Assembly: GCF_023206395.1 (NCBI RefSeq)
Contig: NZ_CP066149.1
Coordinates: 1,054,001 to 1,118,000, forward strand
DNA from: Vibrio sp. ED004
Lineage (GTDB): Bacteria > Pseudomonadota > Gammaproteobacteria > Enterobacterales > Vibrionaceae
Direction: 5' to 3'
DNA: 64,000 nt
The position numbers were made by a program, and so were the translations under genes. Shown one piece after another: positions 1 through 8,366 of the stretch. A model generated the notes under the pieces. That model was not told where the DNA came from, ran no database searches, and worked only from the letters and a program-made list of their open reading frames with translations. The first letter of the stretch is position 1; each line of letters opens with the position of its first letter.

Positions 1-73
1 TATTTCTTAATCCAAACTTTTATCCAACCGAACATATTAACCTCACGCTTCCAACCTCAAATAGCACGTATTA

Positions 74-106
74 AAAAACGCCTATTGCAGAACAATAGAC
101 GTTTTT
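74..106 (-). terminator. Intrinsic terminator of prfC
   Basis: On the minus strand a hairpin with a roughly 10-bp stem (ACGTCTATTG paired with CAATAGGCGT, one G-U wobble) is followed by a run of T. It lies about 30 bases past the prfC stop. Confidence 0.8.
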
Positions 107-133
107 GTTTAACTCGAATAGAGCGCGGAGTAA

Positions 134-1714
134 TTAGTGCTCGCGCGTCGCTCGGAACTGAACTTCAGGGAAACGTTCAGAGGCTAGGTTCAAGTTCACC
201 ATAGTTGGTGCGATGTAAGACAGGTTGTCACCGCCATCTAGCGCAAGGTTAGATTGGTTCTTACGTTTGAACTCTTCCAGTTTCTTAGCGTCGTCACACT
301 CAACCCAGCGAGCTGTTGCAACGTTAACACCTTCGTAGATAGCTTCTACGTTGTATTCTGCTTTCAAGCGCGCTACAACCACGTCGAACTGAAGTACACC
401 AACCGCACCAACGATCAGGTCGTTGTTCTGCATTGGACGGAATACTTGTACCGCGCCCTCTTCTGAAAGCTGAACTAAGCCTTTTAGAAGTTGCTTCTGC
501 TTTAGTGGATCGCGTAGACGAATACGACGGAATAGTTCAGGTGCGAAGTTTGGAATACCAGAAAACTTCAGGCTTTCACCTTGAGTGAAGGTATCACCAA
601 TCTGGATTGTGCCGTGGTTATGCAAACCAATGATATCGCCCGCGTACGCTTTCTCAGCTCGCGCACGGTCACCCGCCATAAAGGTTACCGCATCAGAGAT
701 ACTTACGTTCTTGCCAGTACGAACATGGTTCATCTTCATACCTTGGTTGTAAGTACCCGATACGATACGCATGAATGCGATACGGTCACGGTGCTTAGGA
801 TCCATGTTTGCTTGGATCTTAAATACGAAGCCAGAAAACTTCTCTTCTGTCGCTACTACATCACGCTCATTAGCTTGGCGAGTTTGCGGTGCAGGAGCCC
901 ACTTCGTTAGGCCATCTAGCATATGGTCAACACCAAAGTTACCCAGTGCAGTACCGAAGTAAACAGGTGTTAGTTCACCAGCAAGGAACAGATCGTGATC
1001 AAATTCAGGACAAGCACCGATAACAAGCTCTAGCTCTTCACGTACGCTTTTTGCAAGATCGTCGCCTACCGCTTCATTTAGCTCAGGGTTGTCTAGACCT
1101 TTGATGATACGTACTTCTTGGATCTCATGACCGTGGCCAGATTCGTACAAGATCGTTTCATCACGGTGAATGTGGTAAACACCTTTAAATTCTTTACCAC
1201 AACCAATTGGCCATGAGATTGGAGAACAAGCCATACCCAGCTCGCTTTCCACTTCATCAAGCACTTCCATCGGGTCACGAACGTCACGGTCAAGTTTGTT
1301 CATAAACGTTACGATTGGCGTATCACGCAGGCGTGTTACTTCCATTAGCTTACGAGTACGATCCTCGACACCTTTCGCAGCATCGATAACCATCAAACAA
1401 GAGTCAACCGCAGTTAGTGTACGGTACGTATCTTCCGAGAAATCTTCGTGTCCTGGAGTATCTAGTAGGTTTACTAGGCAATCATTGTATGGGAATTGCA
1501 TTACCGACGTAGTTACCGAGATACCACGTTCTTTTTCCATCTCCATCCAGTCAGATTTAGCGTGCTGGTTAGAGCCACGGCCTTTTACGGTACCCGCTTT
1601 CTGAATCGCGTTTCCGAATAAAAGAACTTTTTCAGTAATCGTGGTTTTACCCGCATCCGGGTGAGAGATAATTGCAAACGTTCTACGTTTGCTCACTTCT
1701 TGTTGGAAAGACAT
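134..1714 (-). CDS. prfC: Peptide chain release factor 3 (RF3)
   Basis: This class II release factor is a translational GTPase that recycles RF1 and RF2 from the ribosome after peptide release. The 526-residue protein has the usual RF3 length. It begins [20 protein letters not shown] and carries the G1 loop (HPDAGKTT), the G3 motif DTPGHEDF and the G4 motif NKLDRD, followed by the elongation-factor-like domains II and III. The start ATG has an AGGG-like ribosome site just upstream. An intrinsic terminator lies only 27 bases before the start codon and a good -10 box lies before that terminator, so expression may be attenuated. It sits downstream of rimI and holD, as in many gammaproteobacteria. 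The identification is secure. Confidence 0.97.
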   Translation of the reverse strand: MSFQQEVSKRRTFAIISHPDAGKTTITEKVLLFGNAIQKAGTVKGRGSNQHAKSDWMEMEKERGISVTTSVMQFPYNDCLVNLLDTPGHEDFSEDTYRTLTAVDSCLMVIDAAKGVEDRTRKLMEVTRLRDTPIVTFMNKLDRDVRDPMEVLDEVESELGMACSPISWPIGCGKEFKGVYHIHRDETILYESGHGHEIQEVRIIKGLDNPELNEAVGDDLAKSVREELELVIGACPEFDHDLFLAGELTPVYFGTALGNFGVDHMLDGLTKWAPAPQTRQANERDVVATEEKFSGFVFKIQANMDPKHRDRIAFMRIVSGTYNQGMKMNHVRTGKNVSISDAVTFMAGDRARAEKAYAGDIIGLHNHGTIQIGDTFTQGESLKFSGIPNFAPELFRRIRLRDPLKQKQLLKGLVQLSEEGAVQVFRPMQNNDLIVGAVGVLQFDVVVARLKAEYNVEAIYEGVNVATARWVECDDAKKLEEFKRKNQSNLALDGGDNLSYIAPTMVNLNLASERFPEVQFRATREH

Positions 1715-1740
1715 AGTCGCCCTTTGCTGATCTAAAGCGT

Positions 1741-1770
1741 AAAAAGGGCAAGTAGATAATACTTGCCCTT
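1741..1770 (-). terminator. Hairpin terminator between rimI and prfC
   Basis: A perfect 11-bp stem (AAGGGCAAGTA / TACTTGCCCTT, 5-nt loop) is followed by T residues on the minus strand. It ends rimI transcription, but it also lies inside the predicted prfC leader, between the promoter at 1786-1814 and the prfC start at 1714. Confidence 0.75.
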
Positions 1771-1785
1771 GAATTCTGTGTGCGG

Positions 1786-1814
1786 ATTATACAGAAAGCG
1801 TGTCACTTTCTAAA
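1786..1814 (-). promoter_or_regulatory. Predicted sigma-70 promoter of prfC
   Basis: The minus strand has a perfect -10 box TATAAT (1791-1786) and a TTTAGA -35-like hexamer (1814-1809) separated by 17 bp. The predicted start is near 1779, nine bases before the hairpin at 1770-1741. Confidence 0.5.
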
Positions 1815-1874
1815 GGGTCAGTTTGCACCCTATTTTATGGCTCATTATCTGCGTAGCGAAAAGACAAAATATAA

Positions 1875-2330
1875 CTAACTAAACGACATAAAAAGATAGC
1901 TCATAATGATCGCATCTTCATTGCCTTGCTTAGTTGGGTAATAGTTACGACGGCGGTCGACTTCGTTAAAACCCGCTTTCTCATACAAGTTAAACGCGTT
2001 CACGTTACTTTCGCGCACTTCTAGCCAAGCACTTTCCGCGTCAGCCTGTTCACACATATCAAGAAAATGCTCGGTCAGCGCCTTGCCATAACCTTTACCT
2101 TGCAGGCTTGGGTCGACAGCAATATTAAGCAGCGTGACTTCACCAACGATATTCTGCGCGAAGAAATACCCGACCACTTGCCCATCGACTTCAAGCACAT
2201 GGTGACAAGCACCTCGACTATCGAGATCGCGAATCATCGTTTCAGACCAAGGGTGAGAATGCGCTGTCTGTTCTATCTGCCAAATAGCGTCTAGGTGTTG
2301 CTGTGAAGTCGGTAAAAATTGATTAGTCAT
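1875..2330 (-). CDS. rimI: Ribosomal protein S18-alanine N-acetyltransferase RimI
   Basis: This GNAT-fold enzyme transfers acetyl from acetyl-CoA to the N-terminal alanine of ribosomal protein S18. The acetyl-CoA loop is visible as VDPSLQGKGYGKAL (Q/R-x-x-G-x-G/A type), followed by the family segment WLEVRESNVNAFNLYEKAGF and the terminal RRNYYP block typical of RimI. An in-frame ATG at 2378 exists, but it would add 16 residues that lie wholly inside holD. The ATG at 2330 gives 151 residues, close to the E. coli length, and overlaps the holD stop by 8 bases, suggesting translational coupling. It is cotranscribed with holD. Confidence 0.93.
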   Translation of the reverse strand: MTNQFLPTSQQHLDAIWQIEQTAHSHPWSETMIRDLDSRGACHHVLEVDGQVVGYFFAQNIVGEVTLLNIAVDPSLQGKGYGKALTEHFLDMCEQADAESAWLEVRESNVNAFNLYEKAGFNEVDRRRNYYPTKQGNEDAIIMSYLFMSFS

Positions 2331-2721
2331 AAGCACAAATTTGTTGCCATAAATCGCGGCGGTGTTGGTTATTACCATTGATGTCAGATAGTAATGGTGA
2401 TTGTAATGTTTTTGCTTTCAGCTCTTGGGCGGACTCACAACCTGCAAACCATACCCATTCAACATCACCGAGTTCGATAGAAGAAAGGTGTTGAGGCTGA
2501 ATATGTAAGGCTTGAGATAAGTCGAGTTTGATACTTTTGAGTACACGCTCAAACATCACGGCGAGGTCTTCCTGAGGTTTTTCAGGCGATACCAACAGTA
2601 ACTTGCAATCGTTAGAGAGCGGAGTCAATTCAAATTCATAGCCCGCCAAACGCTCTGAGTGGCTAAGCTCCCATTGGCTAATGCCCATCTCTTGCAGGTA
2701 TTGTGCATGTGTTTGTGACAT
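2323..2721 (-). CDS. holD: DNA polymerase III psi subunit
   Basis: Psi pairs with chi (HolC) in the clamp-loader complex and links it to single-strand-binding protein. The 132-residue protein starts MSQTHAQYLQEMGISQWEL, the conserved N-terminal helix that contacts chi, and continues with the short alpha/beta fold containing LLLVSPEKP and VEWVWFAGC. Length and position immediately before rimI match the family. Sequence conservation of psi is low, so the call rests on the N-terminal motif plus context. In E. coli rsmC is the divergent neighbour of holD; here rsmC lies 42 kb away at 44930. Confidence 0.9.
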   Translation of the reverse strand: MSQTHAQYLQEMGISQWELSHSERLAGYEFELTPLSNDCKLLLVSPEKPQEDLAVMFERVLKSIKLDLSQALHIQPQHLSSIELGDVEWVWFAGCESAQELKAKTLQSPLLSDINGNNQHRRDLWQQICAYD

Positions 2722-2811
2722 ATCTAGCAGTGTAACCTTAGGTTGATAGTGGGTGGCTTATTAGAGCAGAGTTAAAACGAGCTCATCAGAGTTGGGCTGA
2801 TACTAACAAAA

Positions 2812-2840
2812 AATAAAGGAGCATCAAGCTCCTTTATTTA
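2812..2840 (-). terminator. Intrinsic terminator after the GNAT gene
   Basis: A perfect stem AATAAAGGAGC / GCTCCTTTATT is followed by T residues on the minus strand. It lies about 40 bases past the stop at 2880 and separates the ubiT-yhbS unit from holD. Confidence 0.8.
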
Positions 2841-2879
2841 GACTAAATCAGTTTGCACCATATTGCGTGGGAAATAGGC

Positions 2880-3383
2880 TTATAAGTCGTTGAACTCAGG
2901 ACTGTAAGCAATCTCACCAGAATATCCCGCAAGCGCACCTTCAACTAACTCGATAGCTTGAAAGGCTCCCTCAGGCACATCCCAAGTGCAGCTCAAACCA
3001 AATTCACTCGCATCCTTGAAACCAAAGCGACCGTAATAGGCAGGATCACCAAGCACAACACAGGCAGGGTAACCGAAATCAACCAAAGTAGAGAAAGCAT
3101 CTTCAACCAGAGATTTAGCAATGCCTTGGTTGCGGAACTCTTCTTTCACAGCAAGTGGCGCAAGCCCCTGCCAGTTGTGATCGTCACCTTTAAGGGTAAT
3201 TGGGCTAAACATCAGGTGACCAACCACCTCGCCTTCGTCAGAACAAGCCACCAGCGATAGCGTTAAATGACTATTCTCACGCAAGCTCATAACCAAATTA
3301 GCTTCTGCATCCGTTTCAAAAACAGATTTCAATAGACGATCAATGACAAGTATATCTGCCGGTGCTTCAGTTCGAATAAGCAT
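2880..3383 (-). CDS. YhbS-like GNAT N-acetyltransferase
   Basis: This 167-residue protein has a single GNAT domain. The acetyl-CoA-binding segment reads PLAVKEEFRNQGIAKSLVEDA and is followed by CVVLGDPAYYGRFGF, the signature of the YhbS subgroup. The substrate is unknown. The gene overlaps the 3' end of ubiT by 17 bases and has its own GAGG ribosome site, so the two are co-transcribed and probably coupled. The same pairing (yhbT-yhbS) occurs in E. coli, which suggests a link with anaerobic ubiquinone synthesis or simple operon conservation; nothing in the protein shows this directly. Confidence 0.85.
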   Translation of the reverse strand: MLIRTEAPADILVIDRLLKSVFETDAEANLVMSLRENSHLTLSLVACSDEGEVVGHLMFSPITLKGDDHNWQGLAPLAVKEEFRNQGIAKSLVEDAFSTLVDFGYPACVVLGDPAYYGRFGFKDASEFGLSCTWDVPEGAFQAIELVEGALAGYSGEIAYSPEFNDL

Positions 3384-3894
3384 TCATTACCTCACTTTGT
3401 GTATCTGGGGATTGTACTCCCTTCTGCACAAAATCAGCTAATTGATTTAACAAAGTTTTCATAGGAGTCGGCAATAAGTCCAAATCTACGCTATCCATCA
3501 AGTTTTTGACCTCTAAACCGAGCTCTGTATCACCTTCAATAGACAGTCGACGTTGGAAGAAAAGCGTATCTGGGTCTTCTTTACGTCCCGCAATCAACAC
3601 AAGATCGTTAAGATTCCCGCTAAAACTGACATCTTCAGCGACTTCTTTATCAGCTACAACCAGTTGCTCATTTTCGTAACTAATACACCAACTTAACCCC
3701 ATATCTTTTATTGAAACTTTCAGCCACTTATCTTCTAAGAACTCAAAGTCACCGTCTTCTAAAGCTTCCTTGAAGACACTCTTCAGCGCTTCTAATAAGG
3801 CTCTTTTTTGTACTGTTTTAGGCAATAACTGGACTGGAGATCGCAAAATTGATGCGGCATTTTGAACTAGTTGAGTGCGAATCTTGTTTATCAC
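3367..3894 (-). CDS. ubiT: Anaerobic ubiquinone biosynthesis accessory factor UbiT (SCP2 domain)
   Basis: UbiT is the SCP2-domain lipid-binding protein needed, with UbiU and UbiV, for oxygen-independent ubiquinone synthesis. The core reads FEFLEDKWLKVSIKDMGL and DPDTLFFQRRLSIEGDTELG, then LMDSVDLDLLP, nearly the same as E. coli YhbT. The first in-frame ATG (3936) would precede the predicted transcription start. The GTG at 3894 gives 175 residues beginning MINKIRTQLV, matching the E. coli N-terminus and length, and has a GGA ribosome site 8 bases upstream, so I choose it. An FNR-like promoter lies directly upstream. rocS is divergent, and ubiU and ubiV lie beyond rocS. Confidence 0.92.
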   Translation of the reverse strand: MINKIRTQLVQNAASILRSPVQLLPKTVQKRALLEALKSVFKEALEDGDFEFLEDKWLKVSIKDMGLSWCISYENEQLVVADKEVAEDVSFSGNLNDLVLIAGRKEDPDTLFFQRRLSIEGDTELGLEVKNLMDSVDLDLLPTPMKTLLNQLADFVQKGVQSPDTQSEVMNAYSN

Positions 3895-3931
3895 GTGACT
3901 TATCCGTAACTTTGTCAATAATATGGAATGC

Positions 3932-3973
3932 ATCATAGATGATGTTGAGATCTCAGTTACTGTTATGTATCAA
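3932..3973 (-). promoter_or_regulatory. FNR-like class II promoter of ubiT
   Basis: On the minus strand the box TTGATACATAACAG (3973-3960) matches the FNR consensus TTGAT-N4-ATCAA at 8 of 10 positions. A TATGAT -10 box lies at 3937-3932. If transcription starts at 3925 the box centre is exactly at -41.5, the class II position. This is a pattern match, not shown by experiment. Confidence 0.6.
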
Positions 3974-4152
3974 ATTAACTTCTGTTTGATACTCGACCTT
4001 TAATATCCTGAAAATCACAGTTATAGTAACTCAGGTAATGAGAATTACAGCGGATCGCTGCACTCACAGGTAAATATCGATAACCACACAAAAAGTAATA
4101 AATATTTATCGATAGTGAATATTCAAGCTCTTGGAGAATTGGTAGTACTTTG

Positions 4153-6192
4153 ATGCCTCCCCAGCAACTACAACATTGGTTTACCCAGCTAACTGCAAAT
4201 AGTCCGTTCTTTTTTGCAGTACTTGATGCTCAACATAACTATTTTATGGTGAATGAGCGTTACTGCGATATTGCTGGTTTAAGCCAAACTGAGCTTGCAG
4301 GCATGAATGACCGCCAAACATTAGGCGAGCAGTTCTACCAACATCTTAAGCCTTACTATGAGCGTGCCTTCAATGGCGAAACAATTGAGGCCGAAGTTAC
4401 TCTCAACGAAACTGACCTCGATACCAGTCTTCATTTTAGCTTATCCCCTCTAGCAAACGGCAATAAAACCGACTACATCGTCTTTCATGCCTTCGATACA
4501 TCTGAGAACCAAGTCCTTGTCCGTTCTTTAGAAGAGTCCGAAGCAAAGTTCCATAAGCTCTCTCACCTACTCCCAGACGGATTACTGTTGGTTGAGAACG
4601 ACTACATCTTGTCATCCAACCCAGCCGCAGCTCGCTTGCTTGGTTTCAATTCCACCACTGAGTTGATTGGCGAAGAGTTAGGCCGCTTATTTATCGATGA
4701 ACAAACCAAAACAGTCTTCAATAATAGCCTGAGTTCTATTATTTCTGAGTCTGGTTTGGTTTGCTTAACGGGCGCTCGATGTGGCTTTGAACGTAAGGTT
4801 CAACTCAACATCGACTCAACGGCCATTCTCGGCAGTAGCACCCAACTAGTGCTTATCCAAGACGCGCAAGAAACCGCAAAACAATACACTCCGGCAAACA
4901 GTGAAGATGCTTACATCGACGCGTTAACCAAGCTCTATAACCGAGTTGGGTTTACCAAGCGCCTTGAGCAGTTCATTCACAACGATACGCCTGTTGTCAT
5001 GCTCTACTTAGACATTGATAACTTTAAAAATATCAATGACTCACTGGGTCATCACATCGGTGACAAGGTGATTAAAGAGGTCGCTTCGCGTCTTAAACGC
5101 TTACTGCCTCGTCAAGCCGTTATCGGTCATTTGGGTGGTGATGAATTTGGTATTATTCTCCCAGAGCCTGAACATCAGCGAACGCCTGAAATGCTCGCTG
5201 AAAAGATCATTTCCTTGATCAATCAACCGTTCGATCTTCACCACTTTAGTAAACGCTTAGCCTGCTCTATTGGTAGTGTAAGCTTTCCTCAAGATGGTAC
5301 TGATGCTCGCATCCTGCTTCAAAATGCCGACACTGCGATGTATGAGGCGAAAGATCGTGGTCGTAATCGCCTGATCAAGTTCAACGAACAGATGAACAAA
5401 GAAGCGCGCATGCGGCTGTGGCTTGAGATAGAGCTGCAGAAAGCGCTGCAACAAAACGGACTCGAGGTTTGGTATCAACCAAAAGTAAACGCACGTGACT
5501 TCACCATTAACGGTGCAGAAGCTCTAGTACGTTGGAAGCACCCAGTAGAAGGCTACATAAGCCCAGCTGCCTTCATCCCAGTTGCAGAACGTGCCGGTCT
5601 TATCGAGCAGCTTGGTCGTGTGGTGATGCGTGAAGTATTTGCGACAGTTAAACGCTGGAAGATGCAGGGGATCCTGCCTGGCCGCGTGGCAATCAACCTT
5701 TCTCCTGAACAGTTTGGTAATCCAAAGCTGATTGATTACATGGAAAAGCTGCTACGTTCGACAGAGCTAGACCCAAGTGCAATTACGTTTGAGCTGACAG
5801 AAAGTGCGGTGATGAGTGACAGTGAACACACACTGCAAATGCTCAACGCGATTAAAAAGCTTGGCTTCGCCCTATCGATTGATGATTTTGGTACCGGTTA
5901 TTCTTCTCTGTCTTACCTTGCTCGCTTCCCGATTGATGAGCTTAAGATCGACCGTGCTTTCATCTCAGATATCGATACCCTACCAAAGCAAATTACCGTG
6001 ATTGAAAACATCATCAACCTGGGTAAGTCTCTCGATTTAACCGTGGTTGCAGAAGGTGTCGAAACCAGTGAGCAAGCGACGCTGCTGTCGAACCTCAACT
6101 GTAGTTCCATTCAAGGCTTCCACTTCTATCGCCCACAACCTAAACAAGATGTTGAAGAGCTGTTCGCACAAAACCGCCGTCATAAGAACTGA
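4153..6192 (+). CDS. rocS: PAS-GGDEF-EAL cyclic-di-GMP protein, RocS type
   Basis: A cytoplasmic protein of 679 residues with two PAS-like segments (about 13-115 and 133-235), a GGDEF domain (GGDEF at 328-332) and an EAL domain (EAL at 456-458; DDFGTGYSSL at 577). All signature residues for both domains are present; the I-site RxxD before GGDEF is replaced by RQAV, so product inhibition is not expected. V. cholerae RocS, which occupies the same locus, acts as a phosphodiesterase lowering c-di-GMP and favouring motility over rugose biofilm. A TTG lies one codon upstream; the ATG at 4153 is preferred. It is divergent from ubiT and precedes ubiU. Confidence 0.9.
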   Translation: MPPQQLQHWFTQLTANSPFFFAVLDAQHNYFMVNERYCDIAGLSQTELAGMNDRQTLGEQFYQHLKPYYERAFNGETIEAEVTLNETDLDTSLHFSLSPLANGNKTDYIVFHAFDTSENQVLVRSLEESEAKFHKLSHLLPDGLLLVENDYILSSNPAAARLLGFNSTTELIGEELGRLFIDEQTKTVFNNSLSSIISESGLVCLTGARCGFERKVQLNIDSTAILGSSTQLVLIQDAQETAKQYTPANSEDAYIDALTKLYNRVGFTKRLEQFIHNDTPVVMLYLDIDNFKNINDSLGHHIGDKVIKEVASRLKRLLPRQAVIGHLGGDEFGIILPEPEHQRTPEMLAEKIISLINQPFDLHHFSKRLACSIGSVSFPQDGTDARILLQNADTAMYEAKDRGRNRLIKFNEQMNKEARMRLWLEIELQKALQQNGLEVWYQPKVNARDFTINGAEALVRWKHPVEGYISPAAFIPVAERAGLIEQLGRVVMREVFATVKRWKMQGILPGRVAINLSPEQFGNPKLIDYMEKLLRSTELDPSAITFELTESAVMSDSEHTLQMLNAIKKLGFALSIDDFGTGYSSLSYLARFPIDELKIDRAFISDIDTLPKQITVIENIINLGKSLDLTVVAEGVETSEQATLLSNLNCSSIQGFHFYRPQPKQDVEELFAQNRRHKN

Positions 6193-6295
6193 TTAGACGA
6201 TTCGAATACGCACCGCCTTCCAAGCCAAAACAACACACAAAACCACAGCTCGTCAGTACCTCAAACGGAGTAAAAGCAGATTTATCCATCTAAAC

Positions 6296-6337
6296 CTGCC
6301 TTATATCAATTCCGTCATTCATAATTCTTCATAAAAT
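6296..6337 (+). promoter_or_regulatory. FNR-like class II promoter of ubiUV
   Basis: The box CTGCCTTATATCAA (6296-6309) keeps a full ATCAA half-site and a poor left half (7 of 10 overall). The -10 box TAAAAT is at 6332-6337. A start at 6344 puts the box centre at -41.5 and leaves a 29-base leader before ubiU. It is weaker than the ubiT site but has the same spacing. Confidence 0.45.
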
Positions 6338-6372
6338 GCTCGCTTCAACTTAATTCTACTGGTAGTGAGCAA

Positions 6373-7386
6373 ATGGAACTCTTATGCCCAGCGGGTAACT
6401 TACCTGCTTTGAAAACCGCCATTGATTGCGGTGCGGATGCTGTCTATATCGGATTCAAAGACGATACCAATGCCCGACACTTTGCAGGCCTAAACTTTGC
6501 CGGTAAAAAGCTCGATCGTGCTGTGCAGTATGTGCATGACCGCAACAAGAAAATTCATGTTGCCTTAAATACGTTTGCTCACCCAAATGGCTTCGAACGC
6601 TGGACTAATGCTGTAGACAACGCAGCTGCGCTAGGTGTCGATGCGCTGATCATCGCAGACATCGCAGTACTCGAATATGCTGCAAACAAATATCCAGACC
6701 TTGAACTGCACTTATCTGTACAAGCATCTGCGACCAATGCCGCTGCTATCGACTTCTACCATAAAAACTTCAACGTTAAGCGTGTGGTATTACCCCGTGT
6801 ATTATCGATTCATCAGGTCAAACAGCTTTCTCGTAACATCACTTCTGACGTTGACCTTGAAGTATTCGCTTTCGGTAGTTTGTGTATCATGGCAGAAGGT
6901 CGCTGTTACCTATCTTCATACATGACAGGTGAATCACCAAATACGGTTGGCGCTTGCTCTCCTGCGAAATACGTTCGCTGGCAAGAAACAGAAACTGGCC
7001 TAGAGTCTCGCTTAAACGAAATCCTTATCGATAAGTATGAAGCGGGTGAGAACGCGGGCTACCCAACGCTGTGTAAAGGTCGCTTTGAAGCGGAGATCGA
7101 CGGTGAACGCAAGCGCTACCACGCACTTGAGGAGCCAACTAGCCTAAACACATTATCAATGCTTCCTGAGTTGTTCGCTGCGAATGTTGCTTCGGTGAAG
7201 ATTGAAGGTCGTCAGCGCAGCCCAGCTTATGTTGAACAAGTGACTCGCACTTGGCGCGCAGCCATCGACCGCTACTTAGCAAATCCTGAACAGTACCAAG
7301 TGGAACAAGCTTGGAATGCGACACTGGCGAATGTATCGGAAGGTACACAAACCACGCTTGGCGCTTATCACCGTAAATGGCAATAG
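6373..7386 (+). CDS. ubiU: O2-independent ubiquinone hydroxylation protein UbiU (peptidase U32 family)
   Basis: UbiU forms a heterodimer with UbiV that hydroxylates the ubiquinone ring without oxygen, using prephenate as the oxygen donor in E. coli. The U32-family sequence begins MELLCPAGNLPALK. Four cysteines for a 4Fe-4S cluster are visible: GSLCIMAEGRC (spacing Cx6C), the Cys 17 residues later in VGACSPAKY, and TLCKGRFE. The length of 337 residues is close to E. coli UbiU. Only 18 bases separate its stop from the ubiV start, so the two form an operon. An FNR-like promoter lies upstream. Confidence 0.95.
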   Translation: MELLCPAGNLPALKTAIDCGADAVYIGFKDDTNARHFAGLNFAGKKLDRAVQYVHDRNKKIHVALNTFAHPNGFERWTNAVDNAAALGVDALIIADIAVLEYAANKYPDLELHLSVQASATNAAAIDFYHKNFNVKRVVLPRVLSIHQVKQLSRNITSDVDLEVFAFGSLCIMAEGRCYLSSYMTGESPNTVGACSPAKYVRWQETETGLESRLNEILIDKYEAGENAGYPTLCKGRFEAEIDGERKRYHALEEPTSLNTLSMLPELFAANVASVKIEGRQRSPAYVEQVTRTWRAAIDRYLANPEQYQVEQAWNATLANVSEGTQTTLGAYHRKWQ

Positions 7387-7404
7387 AGCCAAATGGAGAA
7401 CTCA

Positions 7405-8283
7405 ATGAAATACGCATTAGGCCCTCTACTTTATTTCTGGCCAAAACAAGATGTTGAAAGCTTCTATGAGCAAGCGAAATCAAGCTCTGCTGATATCATC
7501 TACCTTGGTGAAGCCGTGTGTTCAAAGCGTCGTGAGATGAAAGCGAAACACTGGATGGACATCGCAAAAGAGCTGTCTGCTTCAGGTAAGCAAGTGGTAC
7601 TGTCGACCATGGCATTGTTAGAAGCGCCAAGCGAAGTCAACATCATGAAGAAGTACATTGATAACGGTGACTTCGCGATTGAAGCCAACGACGTGTCTGC
7701 TATTCAACTGGCAAGCGAAAGCAGAGTACCTTTCGTTGTCGGCCCAGCAGTAAACACCTACAACGCGCGCACGCTGAACCTGTTCTTGAAGCAAGGTATG
7801 ACACGTTGGTGTATGCCGGTTGAGCTGTCTCGTGAATGGCTAAGCAACGTCATGACACAGTGTGAAGAGCTCAATATTCGTAACAAGTTCGAAGTCGAAG
7901 TATTTAGCCACGGTTACTTGCCTCTTGCTTACTCAGCACGCTGCTTTACGGCTCGCGCAGAAAACAAAGCGAAAGACGATTGTGAAACCTGCTGTATCAA
8001 ATACCCAACCGGACTACAGGTCGAGAGCCAAGAAGGCCAATCGGTATTCAACCTTAACGGTATCCAGACCCAATCGGGTTACTGCTACAACCTAGTGAAT
8101 GATTTACCCAACATGCACGACTTGGTTGATGTGGTTCGTTTAAGCCCGCTCGGCATCGATACCTTCTCTGAAATTAATAACTTCAGAGCTAACGAACGAG
8201 GTCAAAACCCGATGAAGATTGAAAGCCGCCAATGTAATGGTTACTGGCATCAACTTGCAGGTTTAGACGTAAAAAACATCTAG
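7405..8283 (+). CDS. ubiV: O2-independent ubiquinone hydroxylation protein UbiV (peptidase U32 family)
   Basis: Partner of UbiU. The start MKYALGPLLYFWPK matches the E. coli protein and gives 292 residues, the E. coli length. An ATG at 7393 is in frame, but the GGAG ribosome site at 7395-7398 overlaps it and is correctly spaced for 7405. Cluster-binding cysteines are in YLGEAVCSKRR and in the cluster ARCFTARAENKAKDDCETCC. The C-terminus NGYWHQLAGL is also conserved. The gene is followed by a bidirectional terminator shared with the convergent MATE gene. Confidence 0.95.
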   Translation: MKYALGPLLYFWPKQDVESFYEQAKSSSADIIYLGEAVCSKRREMKAKHWMDIAKELSASGKQVVLSTMALLEAPSEVNIMKKYIDNGDFAIEANDVSAIQLASESRVPFVVGPAVNTYNARTLNLFLKQGMTRWCMPVELSREWLSNVMTQCEELNIRNKFEVEVFSHGYLPLAYSARCFTARAENKAKDDCETCCIKYPTGLQVESQEGQSVFNLNGIQTQSGYCYNLVNDLPNMHDLVDVVRLSPLGIDTFSEINNFRANERGQNPMKIESRQCNGYWHQLAGLDVKNI

Positions 8284-8314
8284 TTCGATAATTAAACCTA
8301 TCAGCTACAGATGC

Positions 8315-8344
8315 AAAAAAGGTCTAGCATTCGCTAGACCTTTT
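8315..8344. terminator. Bidirectional terminator between ubiV and the MATE gene
   Basis: The stem GGTCTAGC / GCTAGACC with loop ATTC is flanked by A6 and T4, so it can act on both convergent transcripts. An almost identical stem ends ompU at 30623-30650. Confidence 0.85.
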
Positions 8345-8366
8345 AGTTCGACTTAAGAAAAGCGAC

